A stretch of DNA of 64,000 nt, taken from the NCBI RefSeq assembly GCF_022539315.1, contig NC_066314.1, positions 66,387,543 through 66,451,542 of the forward strand. Direction: 5' to 3'. Shown here piece by piece: positions 11,701-21,239 of this stretch. The position numbers were made by a program, and so were the translations under genes. Numbering within the stretch: the first letter of the stretch is position 1; each line of letters opens with the position of its first letter. Under the pieces are notes generated by a model. It saw only the letters and a list, made by a program, of their open reading frames with translations, had not been told where the DNA came from and searched no databases. Source of the DNA: Serinus canaria. Its lineage: Eukaryota; Chordata; Aves; Passeriformes; Fringillidae.

Positions 11701-14700
11701 GTCTGATGCATGGAATAAAACCCTCAGCTGTTCAGAGTTGCTTTACCCCCTGTTCCCAGTGCCAGGCCAGTTTGGAAGCAATTGTTCATCAATCAGCAGA
11801 CCATCATCATGAAATTCCTGCTTGGTAAAGATGGAAAATTTAACTCCTTATGACCAACAGTCAGGGATTTTCAGTTAAACTTCCTCATTCCCATTCTGTA
11901 TACTGACATGGCTGGTCTGGAGCATGCACAGTAAAGGACAAAATCTGCCCTTCAGGTGCTCTATTCCCAAGGAAATCCTACAAGTCTTAGGAAAAAACCT
12001 TCTAAAAATATTAACTGTAGGAATGCACAAAAAAAATGCTCTCACTGCTCTTTGGAATTCTTGCACTGCCCATTTTTTTAGTTTATGTCTTAACTATGTA
12101 TTTTGATTTGAGGTGAGAGTTAGGACAGCCTAGAGGAAGTATTTCATTACCCAACTTCCCAGCACCTCAGCTGGGCTTGGTGACAGTCTGCTGGGACTTG
12201 GAAATGCACACCTACACCTTTGATCAACAAGAGGAGTTTGCTGATCAAAATGGGTTACAATGACTTGTCTCCCCATTCTAGAAATAGATTTTTTTGGGTT
12301 TTTTAATTTTGCAGCCTTCTAAAATTTCAGTTAATGCTGTGGCCCTCAGTTCTCATTATACTTGACAAGATATAGCACTTTCCATCTGAAAATGCTAAAG
12401 CAGTTGTAAAGTCCATGTTAACCCCTGAAATAAGCCTTTGGGGCAAAAAAAAGTGTTTATGTTATTTAGGAATAAGGGAAACTCAACACAGAAAAATTCA
12501 AATGGCATGAATGAATTGTCTAAGTTGATAGACAATTTATTATCTAGTTGCACTCAGGTAATTGTATCTTGCACTCCCAAAATAAGATTTCATTTGCTGT
12601 TGTGAATTAACGGAGGGCTGTTATTCAAATGTTGTTTAAAGGGCAGTATTAAAATTAATTTTCTTTAAATTTCTGTTCATTAGGACAAAGACCAGGAGAT
12701 ACACAGTGAGGTTCTTTTCTATCTTTTCTGTTTCTCAAGTCTCCACTTCCTTCTCTTTGATTGGTCTTCAGAACCTCATTCTCTCCCTGCCAGTGATGCT
12801 CTCTGATTTACATTGGACTCCAAAAAATGTTTTTAAGACTTCCACCATTCTGCACACAAGATGTATGTTGGCTAAGAAAGGAGCTCATTGCCAGCTTTGA
12901 GGTGCCTGTTGATCCCTCATTTGTTGGTTCTGAGGAGAGCAGCCCTGTGCTGTCTGAGCCTGGGAGCCTGCTGCCATTTCTGGTGCATTGAATTACCCCA
13001 CTGGACTTCCAGAAGGTTCTTCTTCAGAAAGGCATGGATGTTCCTTATCTTTTGTTGGCCTCCTGGGGCAGCTCATGTGAAACTGGACACCATTAACTGG
13101 GCAGTGCAATCCCAAGGCAGGCACCTAGAAAAACTGCATCATCACAGTTCCCATCAGCATCACTTAGGGAGACAAGGCTGCAGTCTGCTCTGGCAGCTTC
13201 TCAGCCCTGACAGGACCCTCACCATCCCTTCAAGATGACTTCTGACATCCCAGAATTTGGCACTGTGAGCACACTCTGTGCTGCAAGACCTCACAGCTTC
13301 CACAGAAGTTCTGTCATCTCCTTGAGCCCCACTGAAAGGTCACATTCAGGAACACAGGGCTTCCCAGGCTCACTGGGATTAGGAGTCATTGTCTTCATGA
13401 CTTTGGATCATGGACTTGCCTAGGAACTTTGGAATGATCAGTCCCAAACACAGTCAAGGCACTTCCACACTACAGGGGAGTCAGCTCACTGAGGCTGAAA
13501 GGGTCTTTTAATGAGATATTTCTTCTTCATATTCTGGAAGAGGGTTTTTATTCCTAAAACACTGCTGGTAGTGGCTCTGTCTCCTTTGAGGATGCTACAG
13601 TGTATTTGATAGCTCATTGAATGGCTGAACTCTGTACTTTAAAAAAAAATCAAAAGAACCAAATCTACAGCAATGTTTTTTTACTTGTGTAATTTTAGCA
13701 CATTATTATTTAACAAAGAACAATAGATTCTCAATGTCATTTTAACATTTTTGTCTGGTTTTGCTAGATAATATTTCTGTCCTCAACTGTTATTTCACTG
13801 AAAATTCACAGAATTGTTACGGCCACATGCCCAAATATTTTCCCAGTCTGTTTCACAGTTACACCAAACTCAGCTATGTTTTTGTCTTTTTGATTGTTAC
13901 AGTAATCATCCTTAAGGAAAAGCTTGCTTTGAATGTGTTTTTCTGTAGTTACTAAGCTTTTAAGTGGTCCTTTAACTTTTTTGGGACTCCTGGTTTCATT
14001 GGCCAGTGCCAGAACAGTCTTTCTCTTACACATGGTTGGCTGTTCTTCTATTCTGTACCCCTGTGTAATTCTGAAAATATTGGTCTGTGTTAGCTAAAGA
14101 GCAAAATTATAAATTTTAACGAAATGATACATGGAAAGCCAAGGCGGTGAATGGAGATGAGCTCCAAATGCATTGTGTTAGTTAATGATTGGGATGTTAT
14201 GTATTCCTCATACATAACTTTTAAAGTTGTCAGTTATAAAAGTAAATGCAAAATCTTGCATAGATTTAGATTATAATCTGTGTGTATGGCTTGTATTTGG
14301 GGAAAAAAAAAAAACCAAGAGCAGGACACACTTTTCTTGTGAAAGATGCAAGAGCAGCATGGTTTAATCAAGCATATTTGTAAAATTGATAAGACAAATC
14401 TATTTTTTAAAAAAAGCTTTATTTTTCATATTGTGCCTGTCAACCTCTCCTGGTTTCAGGAAACTGGTTTCAGTTAGGCCCTGGGGTAAACAGGAGTCCT
14501 TGTTTACATGGTCCAGGGCAAGAGGCTAATTGGCTCTTTCATTTCTCTTCTTGTATTTCATATACATTTAGGGAAGGTAAAACAGAGAGAAGCTGCAATC
14601 ACACGACTTCTGAGGTTAAAATAGCCTGATTGGAAGAAGGACAATTAAGCTGCATTTATGCTCCTAATAACTCATGCCATGTGCTGATCTGTATTCAGAG

Positions 14701-16165
14701 CCACCACTTTGGGATGTTTTCCAGGCCCAGGCTTTGGGTTTGCAATATGCTATCATTTTGTTACTACACTTTAAATGTGTTCCTATGTGTCTTTCCTTTT
14801 TTATACATAAGGTGCTACAGAATGGCAAGAGTGAAGGTGGTTGTTCTAAAGGGCTTTCAAACTTCTAGTTGGGTAGTTTTGCCTTAGCCAAGACCCTTTT
14901 TAGGCTTCCAAGCTCTAAAATGAATATACAACTACTTTTTCTTGCTTTATTTTCATAAGTCAGTGCAGGTTTTCTTGAAGCCTCTAAGTGTATAAAACTA
15001 TTTGAGATGCCAGAGCACTGCAATGCTGGTTTTTTCATTTGTGTCTTCTGTAGCTGGCCAGGGAATACAAAATCATGCATAGAATCCTAAAAAAATAAAA
15101 AATTAATTCTTTCTGAATATTATACTCAGCCACGTTCTCCACAGTTGTTTAGGTCTTATTGAAATATATGAGTCTGAAAATAAACAGAAGAGTTTGTCTT
15201 GATGTTACAATGCAGTAAAATCCCTTTTAAGAAGCATTTTAAACTTCACATGTAGTTTCTGGTTCTGCCCTGCTGCGTGAATGAAGCTGTGCTCTGCAGA
15301 CCAAGACTGAAAATACATTTTTGGGAGCATGAGGATCTGTGGTCTGACTGCAGGGCAGGCTGAGCTACAGACCCATCTGCTCCTGCTCCCCTCTCCCAGG
15401 TCCTCCTTTGCGCTGTGTCTGCAGCTCACAAAACTCCACTGCACTAATTTAGGACACTAACATAGCAATAAAATGTCCACATTTTTCTGATGTTAGTTTT
15501 CTGCTGGCTTAGTGCACTGAAATGGCAATCCATAAGTCTCAGACAACACAAGGCAAGGTTTGAAACTTGTGTTGTGGGAAGGAGATGACTGACAGCAAGC
15601 TGCTAGAGTGGCCTGAACTGCAACTTCAGTTGCAAAACCAAAAGCCACCCTTTGCCTTCTGGTCTTCATTCATAGCTTGGGTAATGGGCTGAGATCTCTA
15701 TGTGTAATAAACTTTTGCCCTGCTTTATTATCCATTCCTTTTTAGCTTTTCCTCTTGATAGAAGGCTTGTCCTGCTCCTGACCTGGGAGGCCTCCTGCCT
15801 TTGGCCAGCTGCCTCCCTTATCAGCAGAGTTTCCAAGATGCAGGGTGGTGTTTTCTGTTAGGGATCTGAGCTGCAGCAGTCCCACCATCCTGCATCTGTC
15901 ACTCATTCCTCCTTCTGAGCGGGGTGGGTTGATTAGACTGATTAAACTAAGTGTCTGGATTGAGAGGGTTAAAGCACATCCATCTGTTCTGGATTTACTG
16001 CTGCTTCAGTGGAGGCAGGAGGGCCAGGAATTAGTGAGTGGCTTAGTCCAGTTCTCACTGCTGGCAACTGACAGGAGCACTGATGAGGTGATAATGAACT
16101 AAAAAGTCTGCCCTGTTGGCTGGGTGGGAAAGGGACCCAGACAGTGGGCAAGTCTCACCCCAGTC
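5784..16165. other. ERC1: Intron stretch, no gene seen
   Basis: Both strands were read and no exon-like conserved peptide was recognised. The longest open frame is 194 codons at 7929-8513 on the minus strand. It has no domain I know, no Kozak or promoter context, and a length near the chance maximum for this amount of AT-rich DNA. A-runs occur at about 7908-7921 and 14301-14314. 12890-13430 is more GC-rich but otherwise featureless. Confidence 0.65.
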
Positions 16166-16320
16166 CTTGCCAAGATTTTCACGTTTTAATAGAATCCATC
16201 TAAAGCAAAATTAACAAGTATACATTCCTGGACAAGCTTCAGTATCGTAATTTATCACCGGTGGATGCGAACGAAATCCCCGCGGTGGCGTTTGCAGCTC
16301 TGTGGGGCTCAGGCACCAGG
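16166..16320. promoter_or_regulatory. CpG-cluster island in CpG-poor intron, candidate conserved element
   Basis: Seven CpG dinucleotides fall within 45 bp (C positions 16246, 16259, 16268, 16272, 16281, 16283, 16289), including a CCGCGG site, while the flanking kilobases have very few. Upstream is a CACGTT word at about 16179. The clustering suggests a methylation-protected or constrained element such as an enhancer. No motif identifies a specific factor, so function is inference only. Confidence 0.35.
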
Positions 16321-16965
16321 CAGCCCAACCCAGCTGTGGTGGTGGCACCAACAAGAGTGTTTATCAGATGCACAATAACTCCTTTTAAAATGCCATCTGA
16401 GGTTGTGCAGAACACACCCCTTCCATTTTAGTTCTGACCTTTGGTGGCACTTACTAACATTTTTGGCCGTAACAATTGATCCTTGAAGTATTCCAATCAG
16501 AATTGCATTGCTTTGTGTTTTCCCTTCATTGCTTTAAATGCTGCAAAGCATTTGTTTTTCTTACTTTTTCTTTAAACCTCTGTCTTTCATTAGAACATAT
16601 TCCAGATTGCCTGTAACCTCACAGTATTTTACTTTTGACACGAGTCCAGCTAATGCCAAGCATGAGTGTTCATTATATGTCTGTGCTAACACAGTGTGGA
16701 TATACTGCCATGTCGAGGTGTAAGAAGCACTTCAGGCTGGTTGGGTAGCTGAGGAATACAGTGTAGGCACTCACCAGGCTTCTTACATTGATATTAGGTA
16801 GTGTTCTCAACTTACTTGTTGCTGACAGACTTAATAAAGGTTCAAGATTTTACAGGCCTTCAATTTGTAAAGAGTCTGCAGAGAGTACAAGCATGAAATA
16901 TCTGAGCGAGAGTTTGTCTTTTTTGTAGACAACAATGCTGAGTTTCTCAAGCTGGGTTAGAAGCT

Positions 16966-17018
16966 GTTTATTCCATAGCTGAAGTTTCGAAGTTTATTCC
17001 AAAGCTGAAGCTTTGGAA
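16966..17018 (+). repeat. Two-copy 26-bp tandem duplication
   Basis: The words GTTTATTCCATAGCTGAAG and GTTTATTCCAAAGCTGAAG begin adjacent copies at 16966 and 16992. The copies differ at a few bases, indicating a local duplication of moderate age. Confidence 0.85.
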
Positions 17019-18947
17019 GGCAACTTCATTCATAGAGGGAAAACCTCTCTGACCTTTGTGCAGAACATTGAGGGGGAAGATCGTGACCCCAGAGTCTCCG
17101 GTGGCTGTTGATTGAAACCTTGTGTTTCAAAAAATAAATGTTTAAAAACACTTCCTTATAAGGCCCAGGCTGCATAGACTGACTTTTTTTATAGCATTTT
17201 AACTATTTTGGTAAAAGGTGTTTCTTCCCCTGCCCCCCTTCTGATCCTACCAGAAAGGGCCAACTCAGCGCAATCGTTACTGTGACCCTTAGGCTGAATG
17301 CAATTTTGTCATTATAAATATGACTTAAATTGATACAGCTTCTTTTCCCAAGCCCATGGGCCCAAGCTGTCTCTGCCTAAGTGTGTCTATATGACTGTAA
17401 CAATGTCTGCATTCATGGGCTTGCCCATGTCAATTGCAGGGATATATTTTGTAGGTACAAACCAGTCCAAAAATTAAAAAATAGTAAGCTGAGCCTTGAG
17501 AAAAGACAACAAGTACAATGGGTGGGATTGGATGTGAGGGATGTTGGGAACCATGTCAAATCCTTATAAAAACTTAATTTGTGTGTTTAATTGTTAGCAG
17601 TCAGAAAGACTGAAGTAAATATTTTCATGCAGGTTATTTGATGTCTTCATATACCCTTCTATTCTGAGGCAGAAATTCAGGAATTTCAGAATTTCTTACT
17701 TCATCTGCCTTGTTCACATAAACATTTAGCAGCATTTGAAAACATGGGAATGCAAATAGTCCTGCTTATACAGTCAAACCACTTTCAGATTAGATTTGTC
17801 CCTTTTTAATTGGCAGACTGCTTTGTTAGCCATGCCAGTGCCCATCATGCCCTGGTATAGTCAGGGCTCCAACAACTTTGTTTGCTACTGAAGGAATTGC
17901 TTCTTACGTGGTGCCTCATCTGTACCGTGAATGTTGTGATTCGTGAGAGGAGGGAATTATTTTTAACCTGATGTATGTGGAAGAGGTACCAAGGAGTTGG
18001 CACCATGGACTATTATTTATGACTAACAAAAAGCAGTCTCTTTTATGTGAATTGTGGTTGTAGTTTGTAGTTTTCAAATTAATTTAAATTGATGCATGTT
18101 TTCTCATTTTTTTACTTTGAGGGGAAAGGGTATTTGTTCAAAATCAAAATTTTAGGATAAAATGACATGTGGTTGTTAAGTGCCCACTAAGCTCAAAAAG
18201 TAATTTGTCCCATGAACCCCTTTCTCAAGAGTCTTCCTCAAATAAGGCCAGCAGTGACATTGAGCAGGGCTGCTAAGAATCTTGTAGCCAGCCATTCTAT
18301 CCTAAAATCTTCCTTTTCTTCTAATAGAAAGGGTGGGAGCGTACCAAATGGCATTCTTGAATCTGACACAGGAAGGGGCTTTTTTTTTGTTTGGTCAGAT
18401 CAGCATTGTCAGAATTTCTCCTAAAATATCTTAGAGCAACAGATCCAAACATTCTTGTCTGAACAGATGAAAATTCAGTCATCTGTTCTGTAATTATATA
18501 GTAAGGACATACTGCTGCTGATTTATTTTGTATTACATTCACTTGTTGGTGGTATGTGTCTGCTATTCATGTCTAAAATAGAAACCATTTTGATACAGAG
18601 ATCACAATTTTTTTGCCATAGAAAAACAACTGTTTTGTACATTTCAGAATGATACTGGTCACATTATCTTTATGAGTCTCATCTTCTCCTTGCTTTGTTT
18701 GTGGAGAAGCAGACTCTGGAAACTGAAGCTACTACATAAAAAATCAAAAGTCATCTCCAAATTTCTTCTACGCAAGACTTGGGCGTAAAGGCAACCAGTT
18801 TTATCTTCTATCTAATGTCTCTTGGGTTTCAGTATTTTGTGGTAGTCTTCAGGTAAGGCGTTCTAATTCTTGGGAAAATTAGGACACCTGTATAATATAA
18901 CAAAAAATCAAGCAGAAAAACAGCTGTATGTTGATTAGAAGTACCTC

Positions 18948-19012
18948 TTAGCAACTTAGATTGATGAATATGGGTAGCTTATTGCTTAGGTAGCAGCTTA
19001 CATTGATGAATA
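18948..19012 (+). repeat. Direct repeat pair, about 22 bp
   Basis: TTAGCAACTTAGATTGATG (from 18948) recurs as GTAGCAGCTTACATTGATG (from 18990), each followed by AATA, with an offset of about 42 bp. It sits just upstream of two hairpin-type inverted repeats. Confidence 0.8.
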
Positions 19013-19059
19013 CCATCAAACTTCTTCAGCCCCTTCAGATTCAGCTTCCCCTATTTTTA

Positions 19060-19097
19060 TTCTCAAGGTAACCAGAATGCACTGGTTACCTTGAGAA
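19060..19097. repeat. Perfect inverted repeat, 16-bp arms, 6-nt loop
   Basis: The left arm TTCTCAAGGTAACCAG (19060-19075) and right arm CTGGTTACCTTGAGAA (19082-19097) are exact reverse complements around AATGCA. It resembles no known transposon terminus and lies 24 bp from a second, longer palindrome. Confidence 0.95.
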
Positions 19098-19121
19098 CCC
19101 ACAATCTGTTCTCAAGAACCC

Positions 19122-19189
19122 AAAATCACTTGGCATTTTCTGACCCACAATCAAGTTTGATTGTGGGTCAGAAAATGCCAAGTGATTTT
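19122..19189. repeat. Perfect inverted repeat, 33-bp arms, 2-nt loop
   Basis: The arm at 19122-19154 is the exact reverse complement of 19157-19189, separated only by GT. The centre reads CAATCAAGTTTGATTG and both outer ends are A4/T4. All 33 positions pair. The near-zero spacer points to a snap-back synthesis event or an assembly fold-back rather than a transposon. Transcribed within ERC1 pre-mRNA, it would fold into an uninterrupted duplex. Confidence 0.96.
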
Positions 19190-20214
19190 CTTCCCAGAAA
19201 TCATTTTTCCTTCAGTCCTTTGTTTTTCCCCCCTCTCTTTTTTCTTGACTATCCTCTCAAGTCAGGGTGTATCAGAGTTGCTGATCCTGCATGGTCACCA
19301 TTCCAACCTGCTTTGGTTTCTTACTGATGTTTAATGGTCTTCCAGTCCTGGAAGATCATCCTCAGAAACCCACATGGCTGCTTCCCACACGAAGTTTGGG
19401 AATGGAGTGAGAGCATGTTTGATGCCATCCTGTAGAGCTAAAGGGAAGAACTTCAGCCTAGGAAACATTTCCTTTTGAATAAGGTTGTACAGAACCTTTG
19501 GCTTCTTCCAGGGCTTTATTGACATTGCTGCCATTGTGATTAAATTTCTTGGTTTTGCTGATTATTGTGATGGCCTAGAGCCAAAATCACTGTTGCTTTT
19601 GGCTGAGTAGGAAAAAAGACAGCATGAAAATGTTTTCAGCAGGAAAAAAAAAGGAGTACTTTGTTAAAACTGAGGAGTTGATTGTTGTATCCTTGTATCA
19701 TACAAGAATTGAAGCTGATTTTTAACACCACAATATTCAGTATAGTTCATGGCAGAGGTGCTGGGTGAGGCAGCATTTAAGAAATAGCATTTCCTTGCTG
19801 AATGCATAGAACAGGTACAAAGTAAACTGAGTGCACTTCCTTGCTGTGGTTCATTGCTTTTGGGGAATTGCATTTTGAAGAGCAGGTGCCCTTGATCTCC
19901 CCTACTGGCTCAGCTGAATCTTCCTTTGTCCAGCACAGTTTTCCTTCTGTGCAGGGTGCATGGTGACAGTTCTTTCATTTCTTCACATTCCATGATGCCC
20001 GTGGCTGCAATCAGTCTCTTTTTATAAAAGCTGATCTTTTCCTCCTCCAGCCTGCAGAGTTAAGGAAGTGCAATTCTGAGCCCCAGTTCATACCTAGAAC
20101 TTTACCAACAGCTTTGAAAGCCACCTCTGGCATGGGAATGTACAGACTTACTTCCAATGAGACTTTTCCTTCTCATGTTACAAGTAAGCTGGTCTTGGAA
20201 CATATAAATAGGTC

Positions 20215-21239
20215 TGTGGTGGGTTAACTTTGGCTAAGGGCCAAACTCCCACCCAGCCTCTCATTCACTCACCCTCCTCAACACAACAGCAGTAGAAAAT
20301 GGGATGAGAAGGCTGATGCATCATGGTAAAGACAGGGAGATGCTGATTGCTGTCATGGGCAAAACAAAGTCACCTCAGAGAAAATGAATGGATTGCCAGT
20401 TAAAGGTTTGGGCAGTGAGAAACCAAGGCAAACAATAAAACAGCACCTTTCCAGTCCTATTTCCTACACTCCCCTTCAGTCCAGCACTCCAGACTCCTCT
20501 GCTCTCTCAGTGCAGGGAAGGATGGGGTGGGTATGCTCAGTACACAGTTTCTCTGATTGGTTTGGAAGGGACCTTCAAGGTCATCTAGTTCCAAGCCCCC
20601 CAAGCAAGGACACCTTCCACTAGACCAGGTTCCTCCAAGCCACATCCAGCCAGTCCCTGAACAGTTCCAGGGACTGGGCATCCACAGCTCCTCTGAGAAA
20701 CCTTTTCCAGTGCCTGACCAAATCCTGACTTTTCCCCCAAATCTAGCAGGGCAAGCAAAGCAGCCTCACAGTATTTCATCCATTACCTCTGAAAGCCTTC
20801 TCCAGCCACACAGCTCTTTCCTTGCTACCAGTGTGGGCTCTCCCCACGGGGCTGCAATCCTTCAGGAAAAGATCTGCTCTGAGAGGGCAGCAGGGACTAT
20901 CTGCTCCACCATGGGCTGTCCATGATCTTCAGCAGATGTGTACTTTGTACCTGGAGCACCTCTTTCCCCTCCTCCTTCTCTGATCTTGTTCTTCCCAGTG
21001 CTGTTTCTCACCCTTTTCCCCCCACGCCCTTCCTTTGCTCTGGGGTAGGTTTTGCTCTTTCTAAAATATGTTTTCCTAGAGAAGGCACCAGCTGGGCTGA
21101 GGGGCTGAGCAGTGTCCTGCAGTGGATCCTGTGAAGCCATCAGGAGCTGGCTGTGTCCAACACACAGCAGCCCTGGTCTCTTCTGCCAGAGGCTCCTGCA
21201 ATCCCTCTGCTGCCAACACCTCGTCATGGACACCCAACA
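20215..21239. mobile_element. Endogenous-retrovirus LTR (solo type), interrupted by CR1
   Basis: The element starts TGTGGTGGGTTAAC and ends CACCCAACA, giving the TG...CA termini of an LTR. Internal blocks match, from memory, a passerine LTR family: a GACAGGGAGATGCTGATTGC-like word, GTCATGGGCAAAACA, an AATAAAACAGCACC block with an AATAAA at 20434, repeated GTGGGCTC...CCCCACGGGGC blocks near 20829-20860, CTGCTCCACCATGGGCT, and TGGAGCACCTC. No gag, pol or env coding sequence is attached, so it appears to be a solo LTR. The 6-bp flanks (TAGGTC and GAGCAT) do not form a target-site duplication, so the ends may be eroded. Orientation cannot be fixed because both strands show TG...CA ends. A CR1 fragment splits it at about 20555. 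Confidence 0.7.
20555..20745 (-). mobile_element. CR1 LINE 3' fragment nested in the LTR
   Basis: Read on the plus strand the block runs GGTTTGGAAGGGACCTTCAA, GGTCATCTAGTTCCAAGCCC, then CACTAGACCAGGTTCCTC and GGGCATCCACAGCTCCTCTG, then CTTTTCCAGTGCCTGACC, which is the reverse complement of the CR1 ORF2 end plus 3' UTR. LTR-like sequence lies on both sides, so the CR1 copy probably inserted into the LTR. The right boundary is uncertain: 20746-20828 resembles neither element clearly. Confidence 0.85.

Larger units (their letters stand above)
17019..20214. other. ERC1: Intron stretch with clustered local rearrangements
   Basis: No gene is seen. A degenerate direct repeat (18948-19012) and two tight inverted repeats (19060-19097 and 19122-19189) lie within 250 bp and are listed separately. 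Scattered CpGs near 17080-17280 and 17900-17945 give slight hints of constrained sequence but nothing assignable. Confidence 0.65.

Noticed and set aside
19122..19189. Palindrome considered as a MITE or other DNA transposon
   Set aside because: A transposon would need an internal segment and a target-site duplication. The spacer is 2 bp and the flanks do not repeat.
19331..19366. Small inverted repeat GGTCTTCCAG/CTGGAAGATC
   Set aside because: Only 9 of 10 positions pair, which is common by chance at this length.
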